A stretch of 64,000 nt of DNA from Strongyloides papillosus (lineage: Eukaryota > Nematoda > Chromadorea > Rhabditida > Strongyloididae): the NCBI GenBank assembly GCA_005656395.1, contig SRSI01000027.1:310001-374000 (forward strand), in the 5' to 3' direction. Shown here piece by piece: positions 1-11,328 of this stretch. Position 1 is the stretch's first letter, and the number at the start of each line of letters is the position of its first letter. Both the position numbers and the translations under genes were made by a program. The notes under the pieces are model-generated. The model worked only from the letters and a program-made list of their open reading frames with translations. It was not told where the DNA came from and searched no databases.

Positions 1-231
1 TAATTGAAGAACGTATCAAACAGAATTTATTAATAAATTTGTTCATTATTTTTAATAAGTGTTCGTGTTTTAATTTTTTCCATATATAATTTTATTGTTG
101 TAGGGTATTTGTTGGATAAGACGCCAGCAATAATAATTTTACAATAAAATATTATTTTCTCGATCTGGTTCGTGGGTTCAGATATAGAAGTCGAGTAGGT
201 ATTATTTTCTGGAACCGAAAGACTGTACTAT
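1..231 (+). other. Untranslated leader (possible LTR remnant) of element 1
   Basis: AT-rich, non-coding, ending immediately before the first ORF at 232. It contains an AATAAA-like run near 141-152 and a TGG-initiated stretch at 166-181 that could be a primer-binding site. No terminal repeat partner is visible, so calling it LTR or leader is an inference from position only. Confidence 0.35.
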
Positions 232-807
232 ATGAGCAAGGAGATACTGTTTTTGGAACATAAAGCTATTCTTTCGTGTGATACATCAGGAATCTTGGTG
301 GAAGACATTGAGCTACGGGAGGTAGTTGACAATATAAGCGATATTGAGAAGCTGTCTGATAAGAAGAAAAGGTGTATTGCAGAGGAGATTCTGGAAAAGA
401 AGGTGAAGGAGCTTAAGTTAGACAGTTCACCAGTTGAGAAAATAGAATTGAACGACAAGGAAAAGGAATCTCTTGTCATGATTGAGGATTCTTCTAGCGA
501 TATTGAAGAACCTTTTGGTGAGGAAAAGAGATCGCTTCTTCGTACAGAAGGATCAGTTGCTGAAATCAAAGAATCGTTGTTGCAGGTTAAGGAAGTGTTA
601 TTAAGTAGAAGGAACTTACTTATGAAGGAAAGTAATCGTTTATTGAGGGAAAAAAACTTACCGTTAAAGAGAAAAAGAAGTTTGCTTCGGTTAAAGAAGA
701 GGAGAAAGAATCTTCCGAAAGTTGACGAGGAAGAGAAGGTGCAGAAGAGTTTCTGCAAGTTAAAAATAGAGACAAATATCGTAACTAGAAAGAAAAAAAA
801 AACATGA
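232..807 (+). CDS. Charged upstream ORF of element 1 (Gag-region protein of unknown function)
   Basis: 191 codons starting at ATG 232. The product is rich in Glu, Lys and Leu, strongly acidic in the middle and very basic at the C-terminus (a long Lys/Arg tract followed by poly-Lys), with heptad-like Leu spacing that suggests coiled coil. I recognise no domain. Its TGA stop (805-807) overlaps the ATG of the next ORF (804-806) as ATGA, right after a run of adenines at 793-802. This suggests that the second ORF is reached by termination-reinitiation, or by -1 slippage on the A-run (an A AAA AAA site lies in the reading frame). It is probably the matrix-like or leader part of Gag, but that is inferred from position alone. 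Confidence 0.55.
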   Translation: MSKEILFLEHKAILSCDTSGILVEDIELREVVDNISDIEKLSDKKKRCIAEEILEKKVKELKLDSSPVEKIELNDKEKESLVMIEDSSSDIEEPFGEEKRSLLRTEGSVAEIKESLLQVKEVLLSRRNLLMKESNRLLREKNLPLKRKRSLLRLKKRRKNLPKVDEEEKVQKSFCKLKIETNIVTRKKKKT

Positions 808-1574
808 GTCTTTTGAAAGATATAACGAAGTACGATTGCATGAATGGTTCACCCATCAAGGAGCATTTAACGATCTTGAAGGAAACCTTCATCCTGGAAG
901 ATATTGATGCTGATAGGAAGGAATGTTCATATTTGATGTTGACAGTTGATCAATCCTTGAGAGACTATATCCGTAGTCTATCAGACGAGTTGAAGTCAGA
1001 TTGGGTATTATTGACCGCGAATTTGGAAGAGAAGTATCCTGGTGAAATCAGTGTTGTTTCAACGAAAGGAAAACTGCGTAACATGAGGATCAATACTTCT
1101 TATCATGAGTTTAGAAATTGTGCTTTGGAGTTAGTGAAGACATACAGAGTTGCTAATCACAAGAGAGGAGATGATGAGATCTTGGAGAAGTTACAAGAGT
1201 TGTGTGCCCATTCAGCGCCGATCTGGAATATGCTGAACAAAGCTGAAAATAAGGACTTGATTCAAACGATTGCGAAAATTGAAGCTTATTTGGCTAGTGA
1301 ATCTAAGAGGAATTCGATCTTGAAAGGAAGTACTGTTGGTGCTGGTAAAGCTAGATGTTTCAACTGTAAAGAGGAAGGACATAAAGCTACACAATGTCAG
1401 AAGGCTGTCAAGTCTGAAGCCAACATTGAATGTTACAAGTGCAAGCAAAAAGGACATTATGCAAACAAGTACACGAATGAAGTTAAATTGGAGTCTAAAG
1501 TCAATGCCGTAGTTACTAAAAATGAATCTTCAGTTAAAATGAATTTATTGTACAGTGATGTTGTCGTTAATTAA
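804..1574 (+). CDS. Gag of element 1 with CCHC zinc knuckles
   Basis: 256-aa Gag. The first ~170 residues look like a retrotransposon capsid region (helical, no enzymatic motif). Two zinc knuckles follow: CFNCKEEGHKATQC (about residues 188-201) is a perfect CX2CX4HX4C, and a second, CYKCKQKGHYANKY, has lost its last Cys to Tyr. Knuckles bind the packaged RNA. The ORF closes at TAA 1572-1574, but the same frame continues directly into the protease, so the stop is likely a lesion (CAA to TAA would do) or a position where readthrough once occurred. The start overlaps the upstream stop as ATGA. Confidence 0.75.
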   Translation: MSLLKDITKYDCMNGSPIKEHLTILKETFILEDIDADRKECSYLMLTVDQSLRDYIRSLSDELKSDWVLLTANLEEKYPGEISVVSTKGKLRNMRINTSYHEFRNCALELVKTYRVANHKRGDDEILEKLQELCAHSAPIWNMLNKAENKDLIQTIAKIEAYLASESKRNSILKGSTVGAGKARCFNCKEEGHKATQCQKAVKSEANIECYKCKQKGHYANKYTNEVKLESKVNAVVTKNESSVKMNLLYSDVVVN

Positions 1575-2192
1575 GTTGTTGGTAACGTTAGTAATACATG
1601 TACATCAAATGATATTTTGATTAAGTGTAATATTGCGTATAATGACATTAACGTTTTAGCATTGGTAGACACAGGAAGTGAAATTAACATGATTACTCAT
1701 GATGCTGCAGTAAGATGTGGACTTGCATTGGAACCGACTAATTTCCATATTAGAGGAATAGGTGGTGTTGATTGTGTTAATGCTGTAACTTTAATCAAAT
1801 TGTTAGGTGAAGAGTTAGAAGTTTACGTTGGTAAGATTCCGGTTGCTGGTATTGATATTTTACTTGGTGTCAACGCAGTATTGAATTTAGGATTTCACAG
1901 GCTTTTTGGATTGTCGGAGAGAACTAAATTGACGTTTCCAGATGATGATCAACCTGTTTTGTTGAGTATTAGTGAAGTAATTGAGCATAGTCGTGAAACC
2001 AAAGTTAAAGGAACTATTGAATCGTCGAAGTCTTGTTATACCAATGATGAAATACTGGCAATGTTATTAGAACGTGATGAAAGAGTGATGGCTGCAATAT
2101 CATTTAAGAAAAATGATATCGGTAGATTCAATGAAGAGGTAGATGTTATAGTGATTGACTTTATGAAAGCTAGTAAGGATTTTATGTCGTAA
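1575..2192 (+). pseudogene. Retropepsin region of element 1
   Basis: Same frame as Gag, separated from it by one TAA. It carries the aspartic protease active site ALVDTGSEINMI (DTG at about 1668-1676) and the second conserved block ending in an I-L-L-G motif near 1855-1870, so it is a complete single-domain retropepsin that would cleave the Gag-Pol polyprotein. The stretch closes at TAA 2190-2192, again with the frame continuing into reverse transcriptase. The ORF has no ATG of its own, as expected of a polyprotein segment. Confidence 0.7.
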
Positions 2193-2207
2193 AAGTTTCC
2201 AGAAAAG

Positions 2208-3600
2208 ATGCGTCAAGAAGGTGATAAGCTTATAAATGAATTGTTGTCTACAAATATTATTGTTCCTGGTGGAGCAAAGTTGTTGCATAATATCATTTGT
2301 GTAAGAAAGAAGACTGGTGATATGCGTGCTTGTGTAGATATGAGATATAGCAACAAGTACATGCATAAATATTATTACCCAATACCACGACTTGACCAAT
2401 TTCTGTATAAGACAACGGGTTACCGTTATTGTTCCGTATTAGACCTGCCTGCTGCTTTTCATCAATTTTTGTTACATTCATCACAACGAGATTTATTTGG
2501 TATTTACTATCGTGGAAAATGTTATCGTTATCGAACTTTACCACGAGGATGTAAGAATAATCCAATGTTGATGCAAGAAAAGTTAAGTTCATTATTTGAT
2601 GAAGATTTGATTTCATGGTAATATGATAATGGCATTATTTGTAGTTATGAGTTTGATGATCACATGGAAAAGTTGTTGAAAGTGTTGTTAAAGTTGGCTG
2701 AGGTAGGATTGAAGATTTCTCACGAAAAGTCGATTTATTGTTCTTCGGCTGTAGACTTTTTAGGTAATCGTTTGGAAGATGGACTTGTTATTACTGAATC
2801 AGCTAAACGTACCGTAAATTCAATTCGTCCACCTTCATCCGTTAGTGAAGTTCGTTCTCTGTTAGGAAATCTCGGTTTTTACTCAAAGTATGTTCGTAAT
2901 TATTCTCAAATCTTGTTCCCGATTACACAGTTGTTGAAGAAGTCAGTTGATTTTGTTTGGAGTGAATCATGTGATGCTGCCCTTGTTGAACTTAAAAGAA
3001 TACTTTCCAGTAATGTTGTACTTGCTAGACTTAGATTGGATCTTCCTCTGATTATTCAATCCGATTCTTGTGAACGTGGTTATGGAGTAGCTATGTTTCA
3101 GGATTTTCCAGGTGAAGGACGTCGACCAGTTTTGTTTTGGAGCATGAAGAGACCAAATAGAGTTAAGTATCGAAATAGTGTTTATTTAGAAGGACATGCT
3201 GTAATATGTTTTGTTCGTAAACATTTTCATCTACTTTTGGGTATGGATATTTTAATTGAGAGTGATAACAAACCGTTTGTACAGGCAATGACAGGTGGTA
3301 CATCTCATCCTCAACTTAGTGCATGGGCACAGGAGTTGTCTTTTCTTTCAATTACGTGGATTTATATTTCTAAGAATGTTAACGACGTTGCAGATATTCT
3401 TAGTCGAGTAGAAAAGGATGAGGAAGGTGATGATGAACCTGATGAAGCTTTAGAAATTTCTCCTTTTAGAGAGGGGGTGGGTTTGGATAAGAAACATGTT
3501 TGTGCAATAACTACTATCGAACTTAAGGACCACCAGAAACAATGGATTACTTATAATGGCACAGATGGACTGACTAAGAGAGTCAATAGTGATTATTGGG
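2208..3600 (+). pseudogene. Reverse transcriptase and RNase H region of element 1, catalytically broken
   Basis: Ty3-type RT blocks can be followed in one frame: VLDLPAAFHQF near 2440, TLPRGCKNNP near 2535, and the thumb region LLGNLGFYSKYVRNYS near 2855. At the YxDD box the sequence reads W-stop-YDNGIICS (2616-2645): the Tyr position is a TAA stop and the second Asp is Asn, so the polymerase is dead. RNase H follows, with its first Asp in QSDSCERGYG (near 3060), the Glu region YLEGHAVICF (near 3185) and ESDNKPFVQAM (near 3257). The frame is lost near the G-run at 3598-3602, where integrase continues in another frame. Confidence 0.75.
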
Positions 3601-4711
3601 GGAAGGTAAATGGATCCCGTTGGCATCAGATGAATTGGTTGAAAAGGAAGCTTTGCTTGTTCATAGTTTTGGGCATTTCAATTGGCGTAAAGTTGCTGCA
3701 GTTTTGAAACATAAAGTTTACAACCCGAATTTAGAAAGTATTGTTGAAAGATGTATTAGTGCTTGTAAGACATGTCAACAATGTAATGTTAATGGTAAGA
3801 AAGTTAAAGTTTCAAATTGGTGTAGTTACATGGTTCCAAGAGAAAATTATGCTGCTGATATTTGTGGTCCACGAGAAGGAAAGTATATTCTTCACATGGT
3901 TGAAAGTGCTACGTCGTTTTGGATGGTTGAAGTTATTCCAAATGTTGAAAGTGATACAGTAATGATGGCTTCTCTTAAGTTATGTTGGAAATATGGGTTT
4001 CCCAATAGTTGGAGATCGGATAATGCTCCATACTGGAATAAGACAATGGAGAAACTTGGAGAATTTGGATGTGATGTAAGTACAGGGAATCCATATCATC
4101 ACAATAGTAATAGTGTAGCAGAGAATGCAATTGGTAATCTTCAGCATGTAATGAGGAAGATTTTGGCGGACCAAATTGATGGAAACAAGAAACCAATGAA
4201 TCTGGAGGATGTTGTGGAATGGTCGGTTATATTCCATAACTCTATTGCTGAAGAAGGAGAAAGTCCTAGTGAACTATTCTTAGGACACAAGTTCAAGTAC
4301 CCGTCATATGTGGAGAAGCATTCTTACAGTGAAGAAGGCTCTGATGCTGCAAGAGACGTTGAATTACTTCGATTGGAAATGTTGAGCAAGTCTAGTGCTC
4401 AACGGATGATGGAAAAAATAGTAAGAGAAGAAAAAGAAATAAAAAAGAGTAAGAATTTAATTGTTATGGATGAAGAGATGTATAAAATTGGAGATCTGGT
4501 CCTCACTTCTTCATGTTGGAAGTAGCTTAAAGCTAAATGGGAAGGTCCATATGTCATCAAGGAGATTCATGGATTAACTGCCGTACTCGAGAGAGCTGTT
4601 AAAGCTGTTAATGGAAAGAAACGAGGTAGATCACCAAAGAATGTTATCTCAAGGAACCTCGTCCAGTTGAAGAAATTTAAGGATGGTGATGTTTTAAGAG
4701 GTGGTGAGTGA
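3596..4711 (+). pseudogene. Integrase region of element 1
   Basis: The N-terminal zinc domain is visible (HSFGH, then CISACKTCQQC near 3750-3785), followed by the DDE core: Asp in YAADICGP (near 3850), Asp in RSDNAPYW (near 4015) and Glu in NSVAENAIGN (near 4110). The frame differs from the RT frame by an indel in the G-run near 3598. A TAG at 4523-4525 interrupts the C-terminal domain, after which the typical chromatin/DNA-binding tail (KAKWEGPYVI) continues in frame to TGA 4709-4711. The enzyme would insert the cDNA into the genome; this copy cannot make a full protein. Confidence 0.75.
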
Positions 4712-5056
4712 ATGATGTGCAGATAATTTACACACAAAAACGATTTCTGACATTTTGGTATGTACACTGCAAAAATAACGTTTTTGCAATGTATTTTTTA
4801 AAACGTCTCTCCAAATGAAAATTTACAATAATTACCGAAATTTTTAATCATAAGAGAACATGGTTAATAAGTAAATTTATTGAATAATAAGTATAATGTA
4901 ACAATAATTAACATTATTAATAATATGATAAAAATAAACTAGTTTTCAAGTAAAAAAATGTATTTTTCAAAAAGAAATTTGATATATTATTTTATTTTTT
5001 TCCAATGAATAGTAACTTTATCAACTTATCATCAATATCATCTGTGGTAGATTCAT
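4712..5056. other. AT-rich spacer after element 1
   Basis: No gene seen. A short perfect hairpin (TGCAAAAA/TTTTTGCA, 8-bp arms) lies near 4767-4788. An ACACACAAAAA motif at 4730 resembles the ends of other inverted-repeat elements in the window (for example 55181), but no partner end was found. Confidence 0.4.
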
Positions 5057-5626
5057 ATGTTGCTTCCAAGTTTTGCCAAAAAAACAACAATTTACATACT
5101 TAAAATGTTAAATAAACTTTGTATCACAAGAAAATTGGTTCCTTCTTTTCTTTTACTTGATGAAGTATGTTCGTCACTAAAATTTGGAAAAAATGTTAAT
5201 GAAAAGGAACTTATAAACATTCTTCAAAACATAGTTTAGATTACTAAAATAAAAATAGAAGAAAATGATGTTTCTGCTTTGAAGTTAATTGCATCAAAGT
5301 TGCTTAAAGTAAATAAACATTCTGTTGGAGAATCTTTTAATGATGAAAAGTATAATATCTTCTCCATAAAGAATAAAAATTTTATTGGTGAATCTGATGG
5401 TGATTATATAACAACAAAGACTTCTGCAAGTACATCAGCTCCAATTAAAAATAGTATTAGCTTAAGTTCCAATAAGCCTTCTAGTACTATTTCATCTAAT
5501 CCAATTGATTCTAATTTACAATGTTCTACTACTATGCTTCCTTTAACTAACTCGAACAATTTTGATAAAAGTGAATTAAAAAATAATAGTGCTGACAAAG
5601 AATTTTTTAACGATAATGAATATTAA
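5057..5626 (+). pseudogene. Interrupted low-complexity ORF, unrecognised
   Basis: One frame stays open for about 190 codons except for a single TAG at 5237-5239. The first part is Leu/Lys-rich and could be helical; the second part (after about 5400) is Ser/Thr/Asn-rich and low in complexity. No domain is recognised and no homologous stretch is seen elsewhere in the window. It may be an exon or relic of a host gene, or fortuitous. A splice removing the stop was not apparent. Low confidence that it is a gene. Confidence 0.3.
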
Positions 5627-8080
5627 ATATTTATAGATTTTTCACAAAAAACTAAAATTGTTTTATTTGATTTTTTTTCTTCAATAATGTGTTAGAAATA
5701 ATATCTACAATAATGTAACTTACTGACACATGCTTTGTAATTTTGTTTTTTGCAATTTCCTTTAAAATCTAACATAACATTAAATATTTTATAATAACAA
5801 CAATTATCAGCCATTGGTAAATTCACAGAAACAGTGCGTTTGGTTTATCTTTAAAAAGTTGACCTACCACAAATATTTGTAGCAAAATTACCATTTTTAG
5901 TGTTTCATTATTATATTTAATAGAAAGAGAGATGGAAGAAAAGCTTATAATGAAAAATATGGTTAGCGATATTTAGATTGATTTTTATATCAAAAGTAAA
6001 ATTTTATATAATAAGAATAATAAAAGATTTATTGGTGCCAATTTTTCCAGTAATGAACAAAATAACTAGACAATAAAATAGGACAATAATAGTTATTAGT
6101 GACAGTTCTACAATAGACAATTATAAACAACACAAATATAAAAGTATAAAAAGATCTTTCACTTAACATTTTAGAGTCTTATATAATATAAAGTCATTAA
6201 ATTTTTACTTTAATAAAGAAGAATCTAGATATTTACAGATCTTTTACTCAACACACAGAGATAATCTCATCATTTTTTTCCCAATTCAATCATTTTTTTC
6301 TCTAAAAAATTAAATTTTTAATATAATCAATTTAAAATTTTTTTATATAGTAGTTTGAATATTATTTCTATTGTATAATATTTTTTAATTAGTAAATAAA
6401 TAGTCAGTTAACTTATCTAATTTTAGAAATAATATATTGTATTTATATTTTTATTGTGGTTATATGAATACTTACGACTTCTGAAATATGCAAGACCTCT
6501 TATTTAAATCTCTCAAACCTTATTTATAGTCACTCTATTTTATACCATTTATCATAATACTACTTTTTTAATTTTTATATATGAGAAGATTTTATAAATA
6601 TAACAAGGTAGTACTTCATATCCATTTAATTATAAATCTATTTGAAACAGTTATATTCCATGTGGATATATAATTTACAAATAAATTATTTGAGCATTTA
6701 AATTATCAAATACTAGGTAAATAACATCATCTTAACATTAAAATGATTAAAATTCTAATTGGCTCACAACATTTTTGAGGATTAAAATTTCTTTAATGTT
6801 TTTTCAATCAAAGGCTCCATATACCATGATGGACATACATACCAAAGATGGAAGCTATTGGACAAGTTTGAAGTTTATAAAACAAGTCCGGATTTTCATT
6901 TGCTGAATTTCATGAAATCCATGGACACTCTAATTTCTTGAAAACAACTTCAAGAAGTCTAAAAAACTTCTATATATGTATATTTGAGTTCATATAAGAC
7001 AAAATTGAATTATTTTAGAAAAATATATTTGGCCAACAATTATCGAAAATTGGACCTCAAGATTTAGACCCCAAAATATCCCATTGAATTTGCCGTATTC
7101 AATTGCATATACCCGAAAATATTTATTCCTGTGAAGTAAATACTTCTTGATATTGAAACATCTATTTTTAAGATTATCAATTTCTAAAGGCGAATTTTGT
7201 TATATATGTATTCGGGCATTTTTGCCCATTGCAAACATTAGGATTGAAACTTTGCCTAATATTGTCGATTCAATTTTATTAGATTTAAAAATTAAAAAAA
7301 CATTTTTCCAATTTTTGCAATTAAACAATAATTGCATTGTAAATAAATAGCTCAATGCATTGCAATAGGTATTAAAAAAACCATGAAAATGTCCGAATTT
7401 GTTTTTGTGTGTATGGAAGAAAATTGTGTGAAGGAACAAAACTTTGCTGTGCAATGTTGTATGGTCAAAAAACAAAAGATTTTTTCAAACACATAAAATC
7501 AAATTCTTCGTCTACTATACATATGATGAGGGTTTAAATAATATATATATTTTTAATAATTTGATAGCACTTTTATTGTTGTTTACATGGGCAAAAAAAT
7601 TAGAAATAATTAATTTTTTAGGTTTAAAAGATTAATGAAAAAAATAACAAAATACTATGATTGTTTCTCAAAATAAAACACATAAAACTAAACAAAAAAT
7701 ATATTCAATAATAAAGAAAAAAAACCCTCAAAATCATAAGAAATGTTAATTTTTTTCTTACAAAAACGCATTATTTCTATATTTAACAAGTATTATTTTA
7801 TTGAAAAAATACAATGTTTTAATAATCAAAATAATGATAAATTAGCATATAAAATACATACAATTTTCTTTTATTTGTTATGTATAATTTAAAAAAAATT
7901 GAATACTAAAATTTACAAAAAGCATAACGTTTTTTTGTTTTTACATATTATAATAAAAAACGAAGGAATAAATAGTAAAAAAATATAAGTGGTTTGGCTA
8001 ATAGATTTATTTTATTGGAGAACACACATAAAAAAAATAAAACGGCACAATACAAAAAAAACTATAAAGTAATTAACACA
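5627..8080. other. AT-rich intergenic DNA without a supported gene
   Basis: About 2.4 kb of very AT-rich sequence. ORFs here are short, lack recognisable motifs and look like chance. The only structure noted is the repeat at 7345-7415, which recurs at 21791-21862. Confidence 0.5.
7345..7415 (+). repeat. Dispersed repeat, empty-site copy
   Basis: The segment AATAGCTCAATGCATTGCAA and the ~50 bases after it recur with few changes at 21791-21862. There, the mariner end abuts the repeat exactly at a TA, so this copy shows what the repeat looks like without that mariner insertion. Confidence 0.6.
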
Positions 8081-9714
8081 TACAGGGTGTCTCAAAAGTA
8101 ACTCCCCAGTTGCAAATGCTTATAATTTTTTTCCTATGTGAGATAAAAGTGTAAAATTTTGTAGGTTTGTAGATAAGCGAAGTAATATTTTTTATTTTTT
8201 TTCCTATTAAAAAATTATGGTTCCATCAGGACGTATAGCCTCTTGAAAAAAAATCTTTTTTTTGTCCTATTTGTGCGTGTAACTTTTTTAAATAAAAAGA
8301 TATTAACATGATTCTTTTATAGATCGAAAGCCCATCTTCTTTTGTACTAGAATCACTGATACCATAAATGTTAAACTTCACTAACATTGTTTAATTTTTA
8401 ATAAAAACAAAAAAACCATGATTTTTGCCAAAATTTCGTGCTTTTTTCAAAATTAAAGCTTATTGAGAAGATTATTAAGAATGTTGTATAATTATTCTGA
8501 TAGAGCAAACGATTCTCTATCAAATGAATGTAGTATCATAAAAATAAAATAAGTTTGAAGAAAGTTATGATTTACTAAAGATCGCCGATTTCGTACTTTT
8601 GGTAAAAAATTATGTAGCAAACACTATTTTTCTCAACATATTTGATACTTAATAGTATTATTATCATCAAAAAATATGTTATTTTACAAAATATTGCTTC
8701 TTTGTTCATATATGATCAAAAAAATTCTAATAATTTCGAACACTTAAATTTTGAAAATGTCGGCAGTTGACGCATTATATCAACTACCTATAAAAATTTA
8801 CATAACATATAAATTTTAATATAAACAATTAATATATATATCGTTAAAATTGTAAAATAATTGTCTTATTAATATTTAATAAAATATAAATTTATTTTCA
8901 ATATGACCACGAGCCAGAAGCTGATGGAGCTGATGGCTGACAGAAAAAATTATTTTTTTAAATATTTATTACCATTTATCTGCATTATCTACTATTTTAC
9001 GTATTTATTATCCTATAAGAGCATTGTTAAACATCTTTAAAAAATATCGTATGTTCGATCTTGTTCTCAAAGAATTTATGTTTGAAATATGAACAGTTAA
9101 CAATAAAAAATAAAATAATATTTTAACTACTTTCAATAAAGAATCATTATCAATGTTAAAAAATTAAAAAAAGTAACATAATTTTTTTTAATTTCCAGAA
9201 AAATGAAAAAATTGAACTATTTTTGAATTGTCATAACTTACTTAAAACTTATTTATAATAGACAAGATTATTACCGTTGAATAGAGCATCGTTAACGCTA
9301 TTAGAATAATGATACCACATTTGAGAAATTCTTCTCAATGAGCTTTAATTTTGAAAAAAGCACGAAATTTTGGCAAAAATCATGGTTTTTTGTTTTTATT
9401 AAAAATTAAACAATGTTAATGAAGTTTAACATTTATGGTATTAGTGATTCTAGTACAAAAGAAGTTGGGCTTTCGATCTATAAAAGAATCATCCTAATAT
9501 CTTTTCATTCAAAAAAGTTACATGCACAAATAGGGCAAAAAAAAGATTTTTTTTCAAGGGGCCATAATTCCTGATGGAACCATAATTTTTTAATAGGAAA
9601 AAAAAAATATTACTTCGCTTATCTACAAACCCACAAAATTTTACGCTTTTATCTCACGTAGGAAAAAAGTTATAAGAGTTCGCAACTGGGGAGTTACTTT
9701 TGAGACACCCTGTA
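8081..9714. mobile_element. Foldback/MITE-like DNA element with ~450-500-bp inverted repeats
   Basis: The left end TACAGGGTGTCTC (8081) and right end GAGACACCCTGTA (to 9714) begin inverted repeats that can be followed inward to about 8560 and 9240. Both arms share the blocks reading AGTAACTCCCCAGTTGC and ATGGTTCCATCAGG in opposite orientation, with small differences. The ends are TA-CAGGGTGTC, as in Tc1/mariner-type elements with TA target duplications. The ~650-bp centre is AT-rich with no transposase ORF, so it is non-autonomous. The superfamily assignment is an inference. Confidence 0.75.
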
Positions 9715-10281
9715 GACAATTATTAAAGAATTATGATGACATACCCAAGGTCGGCTCCTTGGTTCCTATAACAGCCAGAGAATGACCGAATAGGTGAAAC
9801 ATCATCTATTTATACTATAAAAAACAATGACATAGGAACGCGTCATCTTTTACTAAATATTTTATGATTATTTGACAGGTGACCCTTCGTTTTGAAAAAT
9901 AAAACTAAACCTTTTTTTCTTCAAAACATGGAATTTTATTTAATCAAAGTAACCAACGCAGTTGATAAATTCAATTAAATGTACTGTTATTAAAGAATAT
10001 TATAATTTCTAGAGAAGTTTTTATGACGTAAATAGAAGTTGGGTAAGAATATTTAGTATAATTGATTATTATATAGCTAATCAGGATAAAATAAATTCTT
10101 TTAAATGACAAGACAATTGGGGTAATCCAGATATGGTAAGTTTTATATCTCAAGAAATAGCTTTTTAATTTCATTTTTTACTAATTAAATATAACTGAAG
10201 TTGTGAAAAATAAACAAACATATTCTCTGAAAGTTGTCTATCGTCCGGTTAAGTTTAAAGATTTTTAAGTTTTAAGTAAAA
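9715..10281. other. AT-rich spacer
   Basis: No supported gene. Short ORFs have no recognisable domain or start context. Confidence 0.4.
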
Positions 10282-10728
10282 ATGTTTTAGAATGTACAAA
10301 TACCATTTGAGTATTGTGAGTATAGTAGAAAAAATTATTCTATACAATCAATTCAAACGCTTTTAAAAGATGTAGAAGGAATTGTGATAACAGATAATGA
10401 TGTACCTGAGAAAAATAGGCATCATAAACATGGAGGTATAAGAATTAAGTGTTGCTGTGGATGAACCAAAAACAGTTATGCTTAGAGAGCTTCAGGAGAA
10501 ACAAATAAATAAAAAACAACTGTTAAAAATCTTAGTACTTATAAAATTGATTTTAAAGTAGCAATAAAATTCTTTTCATCCAAGTTAGTCTGTTTTAGTA
10601 GTGTAACAGGAGCCGATAAAATTGCTATTCAGGGAGATGTTGTTGATGAGTTATATGATGTTATTCCAGGCAAATGGCTCTACATCACTGAAGATGACAC
10701 AGATGAAATTGAAGATAAAAAAAAGTAA
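10282..10728 (+). pseudogene. DENR: Processed pseudogene of DENR (density-regulated protein, SUI1 family)
   Basis: DENR works with MCT-1 in ribosome recycling and reinitiation and ends in a SUI1-like domain. Family features are visible in order: PFEYCEYS (near 10305; the family has EYCEY), the basic HKHGGIRIK stretch (near 10430), a Lys-rich linker in another frame (10460-10550), then the SUI1 core KIDFKVAIKFFSSK followed by SVTGADKIAIQGDV (10545-10650) and an acidic end EDDTDEIED, stop 10726-10728. The first and last parts share a frame while the middle is in a different one, so two compensating indels are present; there are also stops (TAG at codon 3, TAA near 10507). It has no introns, so a retrocopy is likely. 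It is no longer able to encode the protein. Confidence 0.7.
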
Positions 10729-11073
10729 AATCTTTAATTCTATTTGTGATACATTCATCTGTTAAAATATATATAACCTTACTACATTATTTTAAGTCAA
10801 AAAAATACATTTATTGAAGATTAAAAGAAAATAATAGTAAGAATTTTGAGAGAATTGAAAACAAAAATTAAGTCAAACAAAAAAGTAGACTTTTTTTATT
10901 TTGAGGGCCAAGAAACTAGTGAAGATATTAAAATGACCGAGTGTGATGAAAGTAAAACTTTACAAATTTTGGGAATGGTAGAGTATCTCTTTATTGTTAA
11001 AAATGATTATATTTTTATTTATTTTATCATTAGTTTTTTGTCTATATAATAAGTTTGTTAATAAATATACTTA
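10729..11073. other. AT-rich spacer
   Basis: No supported gene. A 60-codon ORF near 10850 has no recognisable features. Confidence 0.35.
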
Positions 11074-11328
11074 TACACAGAAAAAAAGTGGGAAGCATTT
11101 TTTTGTAAAATGTAATGAATTTTTCCCACCTAACAAAATTTGAATTTCCTAATTTGCGACTAATTTTAATGCAATTATATCGTACATAAAAATTAAACAA
11201 TAATTAAGTAGTTATTAAAATAAGTTTCTATTTTTTATTATATTATTGTTATTTTAAAATTTAGATTTTCTTTTACAATAATTTTTTAAATATAAGATTA
11301 GAATTTAATTTTATGTAAGATTACATAT

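Larger units (their letters stand above)
1..4711 (+). mobile_element. Decayed Ty3/gypsy-like LTR retrotransposon (element 1)
   Basis: Order on the + strand is a charged ORF, a CCHC Gag, retropepsin, reverse transcriptase, RNase H and integrase, the Ty3/gypsy order (protease, RT, RNase H, integrase). I could not find a pair of long terminal repeats: the sequence at 1-230 does not recur after 4711, so the 5' LTR probably lies wholly or partly outside the window and the 3' LTR is lost or unrecognised. A possible primer-binding site beginning TGGTTCGTGGG lies at 166, but this is weak. The copy is dead: in-frame stops at 1572, 2190, 2619 and 4523 and a frame change near 3595. Confidence 0.8.

Noticed and set aside
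228..758. Minus-strand ORF opposite the charged ORF of element 1
   Set aside because: Ser/Phe/Leu-rich shadow of Glu/Lys codons on the other strand.
232..4711. Ciliate-type code (TAA/TAG read as Gln) suggested by four in-frame stops in element 1
   Set aside because: The intact 1488- and 2042-codon ORFs elsewhere contain no internal TAA or TAG and end at such codons, so the standard code applies; element 1 is simply decayed.
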